A stretch of 5,595 bases of DNA from Candidatus Syntropharchaeum sp. (GTDB taxonomy: Archaea > Halobacteriota > Syntropharchaeia > Alkanophagales > Methanospirareceae). A program made the translations under genes and the position numbers. Shown piece by piece: positions 1 through 4,404 of this stretch (the stretch's first letter is position 1; every line of letters starts with the position of its first letter). The notes beneath the pieces are model-generated. The model saw only the letters and a program-made list of their open reading frames with translations, was not told the DNA's origin and searched no databases. Where the stretch lies: positions 1-5,595 of the forward strand of contig JADHYP010000094.1 in the NCBI GenBank assembly GCA_016782355.1, given 5' to 3'.

Positions 1-1
1 C

Positions 2-32
2 CTTTTTATCTTTGTACATCAAATGTAAAAAG
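2..32. repeat. AT-rich imperfect hairpin after the ferredoxin gene
   Basis: CTTTTTA (2-8) pairs with TAAAAAG (26-32), and TTTG (11-14) with CAAA (20-23), giving an 11-pair stem with a 2x2 internal mismatch and a 5-nt loop. It lies about 50 bp beyond the ferredoxin stop codon on the minus strand, so it could mark the transcript end. It is weak because it is nearly all A-T, and the window edge hides what lies on the other side. Confidence 0.3.
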
Positions 33-83
33 CCTTTATTAAAACTTTCTTTCATTGTGAATTATAGCGGTGTCAAAATCATC

Positions 84-404
84 CTAACCCTGAGACACCA
101 GCTCCATTGCACCGGTAGGACAATGGTCAACGCAAGCCCTGCAAAACTCCGGTGGTTCAAAAGTTCTCTTACACTTCTTCGCATCCACCAATCGCGCTTT
201 TCCTTCTTCTACACTCAAAACCAATTCGTCTTTGTATCTTCCTCCTTTACCGTATATCACTTCCTCGTTCATCCTGTTCTCCTCGCATACCACGACACAT
301 ATTCCACAGCCTATGCATTTATCCTCCTCTATTACCAAACCTGCGAGTTCTTTTTCCGTAGATGGGAAAGGGGTTCTCCGCTCTCCTGATAAAGATACCG
401 ACAT
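84..404 (-). CDS. Small dicluster 4Fe-4S ferredoxin-like protein
   Basis: A 106-residue protein with two cysteine motifs, so probably a soluble cytoplasmic electron carrier or an Fe-S subunit of a redox complex. Motif one is CIGCGICVVVC (C30, C33, C36, C40). Motif two is C78, then nine residues, then CRACVDHCP (C88, C91, C95). Eight cysteines suit two 4Fe-4S clusters. C40 is followed by Glu, not the usual Pro, and the first gap of motif two is expanded, so this is not a minimal clostridial-type ferredoxin. It recalls small FwdG-like ferredoxins of methanogenic archaea, but the partner is unknown because no redox gene lies nearby. I chose the Met at 402-404: the open frame continues upstream to 500, but that stretch lacks family features and would run through the divergent promoter into gar1. 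No clear Shine-Dalgarno is seen. The ferredoxin-type assignment is firm; the specific role is not. Confidence 0.85.
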   Translation of the reverse strand: MSVSLSGERRTPFPSTEKELAGLVIEEDKCIGCGICVVVCEENRMNEEVIYGKGGRYKDELVLSVEEGKARLVDAKKCKRTFEPPEFCRACVDHCPTGAMELVSQG

Positions 405-457
405 GTTATTTTTATAATTTGTTAAAACCGTATTATTTTTTTTAAAAAAAACCGTCA

Positions 458-470
458 ACTTTATATAATC
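458..470. promoter_or_regulatory. Palindromic TATA box between ferredoxin and gar1
   Basis: TTATATAA at 461-468 is a perfect 8-nt palindrome in the 89-bp divergent spacer. Read on the plus strand it sits about 26-30 nt before the gar1 ATG at 494, the archaeal box A distance, which implies a nearly leaderless gar1 mRNA. Read on the minus strand it would give a start near 438 and a leader of about 33 nt for the ferredoxin gene. An alternative minus-strand AT-rich element lies at 434-450. The position supports a gar1 promoter; bidirectional use is inference. Confidence 0.55.
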
Positions 471-493
471 TTCTCTTATTTCTGAAATTACGG

Positions 494-760
494 ATGACAA
501 GGAAAGTTAAGGAGCATGGGTTGAGGGGATTGGGCACCGTGCTTCACGTTATGGGTAATAAATTGATTGCGAAGGGCGGTAGGATAAAAGTAGAGCGGAT
601 AATAAATTCCGTAGTTATGACAGAGAAGAGAAGAAAAATAGGAAAAGTTTACGATGTCTTTGGACCTGTAAACCGACCTTATATCGGTATAAAGGCATTC
701 AAGGGTGTAAAAGAGGAAGAACTGAAAAGGCTTGCAAACAAAAGAATATTTGTTCTCTGA
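494..760 (+). CDS. gar1: H/ACA RNP component Gar1
   Basis: An 88-residue protein matching the archaeal Gar1 core, a subunit of H/ACA ribonucleoproteins. With Cbf5, Nop10 and L7Ae it converts uridine to pseudouridine in rRNA and other RNAs. In this family Gar1 binds Cbf5 and helps load and release substrate RNA. Visible family features are LGTVLHVMGNKLIAK near the N-terminus, then a central KIGKVYDVFGPVNRPYIGIKA segment (residues about 48-68) typical of the reductase/translation-factor-type beta barrel. It lacks the eukaryotic Gly-Arg-rich tails, as expected for Archaea. A TATA box about 28 nt upstream and no Shine-Dalgarno suggest leaderless initiation. The TFB gene follows after 34 bp on the same strand; from memory a gar1-tfb pair recurs in Euryarchaeota, which supports both calls. 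Confidence 0.93.
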   Translation: MTRKVKEHGLRGLGTVLHVMGNKLIAKGGRIKVERIINSVVMTEKRRKIGKVYDVFGPVNRPYIGIKAFKGVKEEELKRLANKRIFVL

Positions 761-794
761 AGTGTGAAAAGGCGGGAAGAAGAGAAGAAGGGCG

Positions 795-1502
795 ATGCGT
801 GAAAACGTGGAGAATAAGAACGAAGGCGTTGAAGGAGCAAGGGCGATTTCAGAATCGGATAGGGAGCGTTTACATAAGCTCAGTGAGCATCAAAGAAGAA
901 AAAAGATAAACAGGGCAATTGGGAGACAGCGTTTAGTTGCGCAGGCTGAGATAGATAGGTTGTCTTCGTTGCTTTCTATACCTGAGGAAACGAGGGAGAG
1001 CAGCATGGAAATATATCGTGGAGCCTGGGAAAATGACTTGATTCATGGACGTTCAATCGAGAAGATACTGGCTGCGTCTATGTACATGGCGTGTCGTAAA
1101 CATAATGTGCCAAGAACGCTGGACGAGATAGAAGATGCAACGAGGGTAGGAAGAAAGGACATAATAAAGACGAGCAAGTTATTGGCGAGCCGGCTGGGAA
1201 TGAAGCTTGCCCCAACGTCACCACAGGAATATGTGAGCAGATTTTGTGCTAAATTAAAGTTGCAGAAGCAAGTGGAGGAACATGCAAGGAAGATAATAAA
1301 AAAGGCGTTAGAGAAGGATATAACAAGTGGGAGAGGTCCTACGGGCATAGCAGCATCGGCAATTTACATAGCAGCGATTTTATGTGATGATAAGAAGACG
1401 CAAAAGGACATTGCAGAGGCTACGGGCGTCACGGAAGTGACTCTACGTGTAAGGTATAAAGAGATAGCAAAGGAGTTGGGAATAAAAATAGATGGAATTT
1501 GA
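795..1502 (+). CDS. tfb: Transcription initiation factor TFB, core-only (no zinc ribbon)
   Basis: A 235-residue homologue of archaeal TFB/eukaryotic TFIIB, which binds the TBP-TATA complex and the BRE and recruits RNA polymerase. Two cyclin-like repeats are visible at about residues 45-137 and 139-231. Hallmarks are HGRSIEKILAASMYMACR and VPRTLDEI in repeat one, LAPTSPQEYVSRFC at the junction, and TSGRGPTGIAASAIYIA in repeat two. The terminal helix-turn-helix KTQKDIAEATGVTEVTLRVR (200-219) is the BRE-contacting element. Usual family length is roughly 300-340 residues. Here the N-terminal zinc ribbon, B-reader and most of the B-linker are absent: the first cysteine is C100, and the N-terminus is a charged stretch followed by HQRRKKINRA, which aligns to the end of the linker. 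A stop at 765-767 is in frame upstream, so no longer start exists. The end overlaps hisA by 11 nt. Membership of the TFB family is secure; whether this is a working initiation factor is not. Confidence 0.93.
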   Translation: MRENVENKNEGVEGARAISESDRERLHKLSEHQRRKKINRAIGRQRLVAQAEIDRLSSLLSIPEETRESSMEIYRGAWENDLIHGRSIEKILAASMYMACRKHNVPRTLDEIEDATRVGRKDIIKTSKLLASRLGMKLAPTSPQEYVSRFCAKLKLQKQVEEHARKIIKKALEKDITSGRGPTGIAASAIYIAAILCDDKKTQKDIAEATGVTEVTLRVRYKEIAKELGIKIDGI

Positions 1503-2232
1503 GTTTGAGGTAATACCTGCGATAGACCTTAGAGGTGGCAGATGTGTTCAACTGAGGCAGGGAAAAAGGGAAGAGGAGATATTTTCTTCAGCCGAGAATC
1601 CCGTGGAGATAGCGGGAAAATGGGTCATGCAGGGTGCGGGAAGATTGCATATAATAGATTTAGACGCTGCGTTTCAAGAAGCGAAGACCAATTTTGAGGT
1701 GATTAAAAACATAGCGGAATCGGAAGGGGTGAGGGGAAAAGTAAAGATTCAGGTGGGTGGGGGAATCAGGTCTTACGAAGCAGCGGTTACGCTTATCGAG
1801 CTGGGCGTGGATAGAATAATATTTGGAACGGTAGCGCTGAACTCGCCGCATCTTATAGAGAAGGTAGCGAATGCGTTTTCTTCCGAAAGGGTGATGGTTG
1901 CGTTGGATGCGAGAGCGGGAAAAGTGGCGATAGATGGATGGAGAGAGGTAACGGGGAAGGATGCGAAGGAAGCGGCGAAGGAAGCAGAAGAAAAGGGTGC
2001 AGGTAGTTTGCTGTTCACGAACATAGACGTTGAAGGTTTGATGAAAGGTATAGAAACGAAGATAATAGAAGAGTTCGTGAGTTCTGTGAGCGTTCCGGTG
2101 GTAATATCCGGAGGGGTAAGTGGTGTGGAGGACGTGATGCGGATAAAAGAAGCGGGAGCAAGTGGGGTAGTAATAGGGAGCGCGTTGTATAAGGGAAAAA
2201 TAGATTTTAAGGAAGTGCTGGAGCTATTTTAA
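1492..2232 (+). CDS. hisA: HisA, ProFAR isomerase (histidine biosynthesis)
   Basis: A 246-residue (beta-alpha)8-barrel enzyme, 1-(5-phosphoribosyl)-5-[(5-phosphoribosylamino)methylideneamino]imidazole-4-carboxamide isomerase. It performs the Amadori rearrangement at the fourth step of histidine synthesis in the cytoplasm. The catalytic Asp of strand 1 is D12 in IPAIDLRGG. VALDARAGKVAIDGW (136-150) carries D139, and TNIDVEG (176-182) carries the second conserved acid, D179. Phosphate-binding loops are QVGGGIR (87-93) and VVISGG with VVIGSALYKG towards the C-terminus. Length is normal for the family and nothing is missing. No other his gene is present in the window. The start ATG lies inside the end of tfb, so translation is probably coupled. 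The related isomerase HisF is unlikely, because the early IPAIDLRGG and ID-GW signatures are those of HisA. A dual HisA/TrpF (PriA) role cannot be excluded from sequence alone. Confidence 0.95.
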   Translation: MEFEFEVIPAIDLRGGRCVQLRQGKREEEIFSSAENPVEIAGKWVMQGAGRLHIIDLDAAFQEAKTNFEVIKNIAESEGVRGKVKIQVGGGIRSYEAAVTLIELGVDRIIFGTVALNSPHLIEKVANAFSSERVMVALDARAGKVAIDGWREVTGKDAKEAAKEAEEKGAGSLLFTNIDVEGLMKGIETKIIEEFVSSVSVPVVISGGVSGVEDVMRIKEAGASGVVIGSALYKGKIDFKEVLELF

Positions 2233-2247
2233 AAAGAAAAAATGTTA

Positions 2248-2320
2248 CGCCGCCGACAGGGCTCGAACCTGTGACTAGCCGGTTAACAGCCGGGCACTCT
2301 ACCAACTGAGTTACGGCGGC
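2248..2320 (-). tRNA. tRNA-Asn (anticodon GTT)
   Basis: The reverse complement folds as a full 73-nt cloverleaf. The acceptor stem GCCGCCG/CGGCGGC has 7 bp, the D stem is ACTC/GAGT, the anticodon loop is CTGTTAA giving GTT, the variable loop has 5 nt, and the T arm is ACAGG-TTCGAGC-CCTGT. The discriminator is G. CCA is not encoded, so the ends must be finished by CCA-adding enzyme. No intron. One irregularity: positions 27 and 43 form a C-C mismatch at the base of the anticodon stem, leaving four G-C pairs. It is convergent with hisA, 15 bp away. Confidence 0.96.
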
Positions 2321-2339
2321 AGGCGGCATTCTACACTAT

Positions 2340-2364
2340 CTTGTTATTTATCTGCGTTATTAAA
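2340..2364 (-). promoter_or_regulatory. Candidate tRNA-Asn promoter
   Basis: On the minus strand, AT-rich TATA-like sequences (ATAAATAA near 2343-2351 and TTTAATAA near 2356-2363) lie about 25-40 nt before the tRNA 5' end, at the distance expected for archaeal box A with a short 5' leader. Which of the two is used cannot be decided by eye. Confidence 0.4.
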
Positions 2365-2406
2365 TAAAAAATAAAAAAGAAAGCTATTGAAAAGCAATAG
2401 CTTTCT
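2361..2406 (-). terminator. Hairpin plus T-rich tail downstream of the TRAM gene
   Basis: AGAAAGCTATTG (2378-2389) and CAATAGCTTTCT (2395-2406) form a perfect 12-bp stem with a 5-nt loop. On the minus strand it begins 31 nt after the TRAM stop codon and is followed directly by a tract of T runs broken by A (2361-2377). This has the form of an intrinsic terminator. Archaeal polymerase terminates mainly on T-runs, so the hairpin may instead protect the mRNA 3' end. The tail lies just upstream of the tRNA promoter candidate and would insulate it from TRAM read-through. Confidence 0.6.
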
Positions 2407-2437
2407 GGAGATGCAGTATAAGAAGCGTAAGGAACTT

Positions 2438-2656
2438 TCATTCCGTAACTACTTCTGCAAACCCAACTCTCCTCGACACCTTCGTTATTTTTATTTTCAC
2501 ACTATCCCCTTTTTTCGTGTTGGGCACAAACACCACAAATCCCTCTACTCGAGCTATTCCATCGCCTTCTCTTCCTACGTCATCTATCTTCACGTCGTAG
2601 GTATCTCCAATATTTAAAGGGGAACTTACACCCCTTCTTTCTCCACTATATCTCAT
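2438..2656 (-). CDS. Small TRAM-domain protein
   Basis: A 72-residue protein made almost entirely of one TRAM domain, a small OB-like beta barrel that binds RNA. Signature segments are IGDTYDVKIDDVGREGDGIARVEG split across residues 16-39, VVFVPNTKKGD (41-51) and VKIKITKV followed by GFAEVV at the C-terminus. Stand-alone archaeal TRAM proteins of this length are known as RNA chaperones, some cold-responsive; that function here is inferred from the family. The start is well supported: AGGAGGT (minus strand, 2667-2673) lies 10 nt upstream of ATG. A minus-strand TATA-like CTTTTATAA at 2729-2737 could give a leader of roughly 50 nt. It appears monocistronic, since FEN-1 on the same strand ends 563 bp upstream and the hairpin described above follows. 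Confidence 0.9.
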   Translation of the reverse strand: MRYSGERRGVSSPLNIGDTYDVKIDDVGREGDGIARVEGFVVFVPNTKKGDSVKIKITKVSRRVGFAEVVTE

Positions 2657-2666
2657 AACTTACAAA

Positions 2667-2673
2667 ACCTCCT
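2667..2673 (-). promoter_or_regulatory. Strong Shine-Dalgarno of the TRAM gene
   Basis: AGGAGGT on the minus strand, 10 nt before the ATG at 2656. It is among the clearest ribosome binding sites in the window and fixes the start; gar1 and the ferredoxin gene show none. Confidence 0.75.
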
Positions 2674-2780
2674 TTCCTTTCTTTCTTTTTTACTTATTTC
2701 GTGATGCAAAGAAAAATAAATCGCTTTGTTATAAAAGCCACTTTATTCCTCCACACCACTTAATTATTAATTCTCTTTCA

Positions 2781-2791
2781 CTATATAAATA
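2781..2791 (+). promoter_or_regulatory. Orphan plus-strand TATA box
   Basis: CTATATAAATA is close to a textbook archaeal box A and would set a start near 2810 on the plus strand. The first plausible ORF downstream begins only at 2993, so it would serve either that gene with a leader of about 180 nt or a small RNA. Confidence 0.4.
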
Positions 2792-2900
2792 GGTTGATGT
2801 GATGTATCTGTCGGACAATAACTGCAAAATGCAAAAGTAAAAATTGCTCTTCCTCAATCATATTTGAGATAACCGCCTGACAAATAAAAATAAATTATTG

Positions 2901-2980
2901 ACACAGATTAACGCAGATTAACACAGATGATAAAAAGCAACAATCTTAAACTTAAATAAATCCGCGTAAATCCGCGTCTT
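2901..2980. repeat. 10-bp tandem repeats with imperfect inverted arm
   Basis: Three successive 10-mers, ACACAGATTA, ACGCAGATTA and ACACAGATGA (2901-2930), are followed after about 30 AT-rich bases by two copies of a related unit, TCCGCGTAAA and TCCGCGTCTT (2961-2980). The reverse complement of the right arm contains ACGCGGATTT, which resembles the left unit, so the arms could form an imperfect stem. It looks like a dispersed noncoding repeat of the type scattered between genes in many microbial genomes. A shorter relative occurs at 4230-4243. Confidence 0.65.
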
Positions 2981-2992
2981 AACAACCAGAAA

Positions 2993-3163
2993 ATGAGTGA
3001 CACGCCTGAAGCTAAAATACGGACACGGGAAGCGCGGCATTACTTCTTTCTGAATCCATATTCCGACACGGCTTTCACCCGCTGCCCTAAGTGTTCCGCG
3101 CAGACAAAGATAAGGAAGTTTTGCTTAGTTATTCACATTGAGCCGCTCAATTTATCCTTTTAA
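2993..3163 (+). CDS. Short CxxC ORF, probably a truncated zinc-ribbon-like protein
   Basis: A 56-codon ORF that reads as a real protein rather than chance: it has aromatic-rich HYFFLNPYSDTAFTRCPKC (residues 16-34), then TKIRKFCLVIHIEP. I associate this pattern, from memory and unverified, with small conserved uncharacterised archaeal and cyanobacterial proteins that carry a second CxxC after a segment like LNKTCRYCP. Here the frame ends at LNLSF-stop soon after IHIEP, and no second CxxC appears in any plus frame before 3219. It is therefore likely the N-terminal part of a broken gene. The start ATG has no clear Shine-Dalgarno; the frame is open upstream only to 2960, within the repeat. Function unknown; the CPKC pair suggests metal binding only if paired with other ligands. 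It may be non-functional. Confidence 0.5.
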   Translation: MSDTPEAKIRTREARHYFFLNPYSDTAFTRCPKCSAQTKIRKFCLVIHIEPLNLSF

Positions 3164-3219
3164 GGACGTTTGGAATTTTGAGGTACGTCCCGCAGGGTGG
3201 TATCCAAAAAGGGAATAAT

Positions 3220-4212
3220 TCACAACCACTGCTCTATTCTCCGCTGCTTTATTTTTTGCATTGAAATCCTATCCAGAGCTTTAGTCACTCGCTCTTCCGA
3301 GAAGTCACGCTCCTCACAGAGAAATTCTTTCACTTTCCCCTCATCCGGCGTGCCCCATATTATTTCATAAGATTCATTCACGTCTGGCTGCAAGAAAATA
3401 TGCCGAACGAGTTCGTAATTCTCTATCCCCTCTCCCGTTCCTATCTCAGCTTCAGATATTAGTTTTTCGATGTTATGGTGTTTTTTTATCAGCTTCAGCG
3501 CTTTCTTAACTCCTATCCCTTTTATCCCTTCGTTGAAGTCCGTGCCTACCAGAATTGCGATGTCAACGAGCTCTTCGCGGGTTATCCCGTGCTTTTCTTC
3601 GAGTTCTTTTAATTCAACGACTTCGAGCGTTGCCTTTTTTCTCGGAGCGCTGAGATTTCTTATCATAATGGGAGCGCCAAAAAGCAAGGAATCGTAATCC
3701 TGAGATGAAACGAGCTCGGCATCGCCTTTCCGAGCCATAAAAGCAGCCTGAGCCTCGCCTTCTGAAGGTGCCTGCACGCAAGGGATGCCCAGATACGTTA
3801 AAAGCGTCTTCGTATCCTCTATTATACCAGTGTCTATTCTTGCAGATGCCTGCGCATACTTGAACGCTTCTTCCGGAAACAACTCCTTCGCTTCTTCCCA
3901 TTTTCTTCTCGCATCTTCTCTCCGTTCCGACCTGGCTTTGACAACCTTTGCTTTTAACTCAGATGGTTTGCCATCAAAAACGAATACCGGCTTTATGCCC
4001 TTCTCCATTAAATTCGTCGTGCGGTATATCAGCCCGGAGAGATGAGAAGTCGTTCTACCCGAAGAATCTTTCAGTGGCGTTCCATCTGGCTGGCGGATGA
4101 TGCTTAAGAATTGGTAAAGCGTGTTATACGCATCTACGGCAACGATTTTGCCTGATAGGGCCTCTAAACTCGTTCCTTTTGGCTCTAATATCTCACTAAT
4201 GCTTACGCCCAT
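3220..4212 (-). CDS. fen: Flap endonuclease 1 (FEN-1)
   Basis: A 330-residue structure-specific nuclease that cuts 5' flaps in Okazaki-fragment maturation and base excision repair. The N domain begins MGVSISEIL, the canonical FEN-1 start where the free N-terminus is part of the active site. All metal-binding acids are present: D27 (VAVDAYN), D80 (VFVFDGKP), E151 and E153 (PSEGEAQAA), D172 and D174 (SSQDYDS) and D225 (VGTDFNEG). The helix-two-turn-helix DNA-binding segment is GIKGIGVKKAL (229-239). The extreme C-terminus, QRRIEQWL (323-330), fits a PCNA-interacting PIP box (QxxIxx plus two hydrophobic residues), although the usual final aromatic pair is W-L here. Length is normal. It is divergent from the ribosomal operon and is apparently transcribed alone. 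No strong Shine-Dalgarno is visible. Catalytic function is very likely. Confidence 0.97.
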   Translation of the reverse strand: MGVSISEILEPKGTSLEALSGKIVAVDAYNTLYQFLSIIRQPDGTPLKDSSGRTTSHLSGLIYRTTNLMEKGIKPVFVFDGKPSELKAKVVKARSERREDARRKWEEAKELFPEEAFKYAQASARIDTGIIEDTKTLLTYLGIPCVQAPSEGEAQAAFMARKGDAELVSSQDYDSLLFGAPIMIRNLSAPRKKATLEVVELKELEEKHGITREELVDIAILVGTDFNEGIKGIGVKKALKLIKKHHNIEKLISEAEIGTGEGIENYELVRHIFLQPDVNESYEIIWGTPDEGKVKEFLCEERDFSEERVTKALDRISMQKIKQRRIEQWL

Positions 4213-4229
4213 TTTTTAGCCTTTTCTAA

Positions 4230-4243
4230 CCACAGATTACACA
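4230..4243. repeat. Short relative of the CACAGATTA repeat
   Basis: CCACAGATTACACA at 4230-4243 shares the ACAGATTA core with the tandem units at 2901-2930. It lies 18-31 bp upstream of the FEN-1 start codon. It could be a degraded dispersed copy; chance cannot be excluded at this length. Confidence 0.35.
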
Positions 4244-4244
4244 T

Positions 4245-4286
4245 AAGCCCTTTCAGGGCTTGCGGGGACATGGGGCAGAGCCCCAT
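4245..4286. repeat. Two adjacent 7-bp perfect hairpins
   Basis: AAGCCCT-TTC-AGGGCTT (4245-4261) and ATGGGGC-AGA-GCCCCAT (4270-4286) are both perfect 7-bp stems with 3-nt loops, 8 bp apart. GC-rich stems stand out in an AT-rich spacer. No T-tract follows on either strand, and both lie upstream of the divergent genes, so they are not obvious terminators. They look like a palindromic repeat unit or a protein-binding site. Confidence 0.6.
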
Positions 4287-4360
4287 AATTTTCACGAGAA
4301 ACCTTTCTTTAATAAATTAATATGGAAAGGAATAAATTAATGTAAGTGTATAACGGTAAA

Positions 4361-4379
4361 GGTGTTGAGACCTCAAACC
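4361..4379 (+). promoter_or_regulatory. Possible leader hairpin of the ribosomal operon
   Basis: GGTGTTGA and TCAAACC flank a GACC loop and pair as 7 bp with one bulged G. It would lie in the 5' leader about 25 nt before the uL11 ATG. No similarity to a known regulatory leader was recognised, so this is a structural note only. Confidence 0.25.
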
Positions 4380-4404
4380 AGATACCAAACACGAAGGGGT
4401 AAAA

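Larger units (their letters stand above)
2657..3219. other. Gene-poor 563-bp region between the TRAM gene and FEN-1
   Basis: No long ORF on either strand. It holds the TRAM promoter and Shine-Dalgarno (about 2667-2740), an orphan plus-strand TATA box (2781-2791), 10-bp tandem repeats with an inverted counterpart (2901-2980), and a 56-codon CxxC ORF (2993-3163). After that ORF there is only a weak 6-bp inverted repeat, GGACGT/ACGTCC (3164-3169 and 3185-3190), and a minus-strand T5 run (3206-3210) that could help end FEN-1 transcription. The mix of repeat DNA and a broken-looking gene suggests past insertion or decay. Confidence 0.6.
4213..4404. other. Divergent intergenic region between FEN-1 and uL11
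   Basis: This 192-bp spacer must contain promoters for both FEN-1 (minus) and the ribosomal operon (plus). It carries a short CACAGATTACACA match to the repeat at 2901, two small hairpins (4245-4286), and a pair of 11-bp direct repeats AATAAATTAAT (4311-4321 and 4331-4341). The AT-rich direct repeats, the second preceded by purine-rich GGAAAGG, are the best box A/BRE candidates for the ribosomal operon, giving a leader of some 40-60 nt. Confidence 0.5.

Noticed and set aside
12..417. Plus-strand ORFs opposite the ferredoxin gene
   Set aside because: They are rich in Phe, Ser, Leu and Tyr, show no domain, and are antisense shadows of a gene with clear Fe-S motifs.
405..500. Longer N-terminus for the ferredoxin, starting at 500
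   Set aside because: The extra 32 residues carry no family feature, cross the TATA-containing spacer and overlap the gar1 start. The Met at 402-404 is the better start.
761..794. A missing zinc ribbon for TFB hidden upstream or by frameshift
   Set aside because: Only 34 bp separate gar1 from tfb, there is an in-frame stop at 765-767, and no CxxC coding is visible in the gap. A frameshift cannot supply about 100 residues.
2248..2330. Integration (att) site at the tRNA-Asn gene
   Set aside because: No integrase gene and no direct repeat of the tRNA 3' end in the window. The short GGCGGC duplication is at the 5' end and too small.
2387..2617. Plus-strand ORF antisense to the TRAM gene
   Set aside because: Low-complexity aromatic/Ser-rich translation. 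The minus-strand TRAM gene has a strong Shine-Dalgarno and a clear domain.
2799..2880. C/D box guide RNA (GTGATGT as box C, CTGA as box D)
   Set aside because: The box C match is imperfect, the span of about 80 nt is long for an archaeal sRNA, there is no convincing C'/D' pair, and the start predicted from the TATA box would fall inside the box C.
2901..2980. CRISPR array
   Set aside because: Units are 10 bp and contiguous, without 30-40 bp unique spacers or longer identical repeats, and no cas gene is present.
3470..3901. Overlapping ORFs on both strands within FEN-1
   Set aside because: FEN-1 has every catalytic residue in one uninterrupted frame; the others are shadow frames without recognisable domains.
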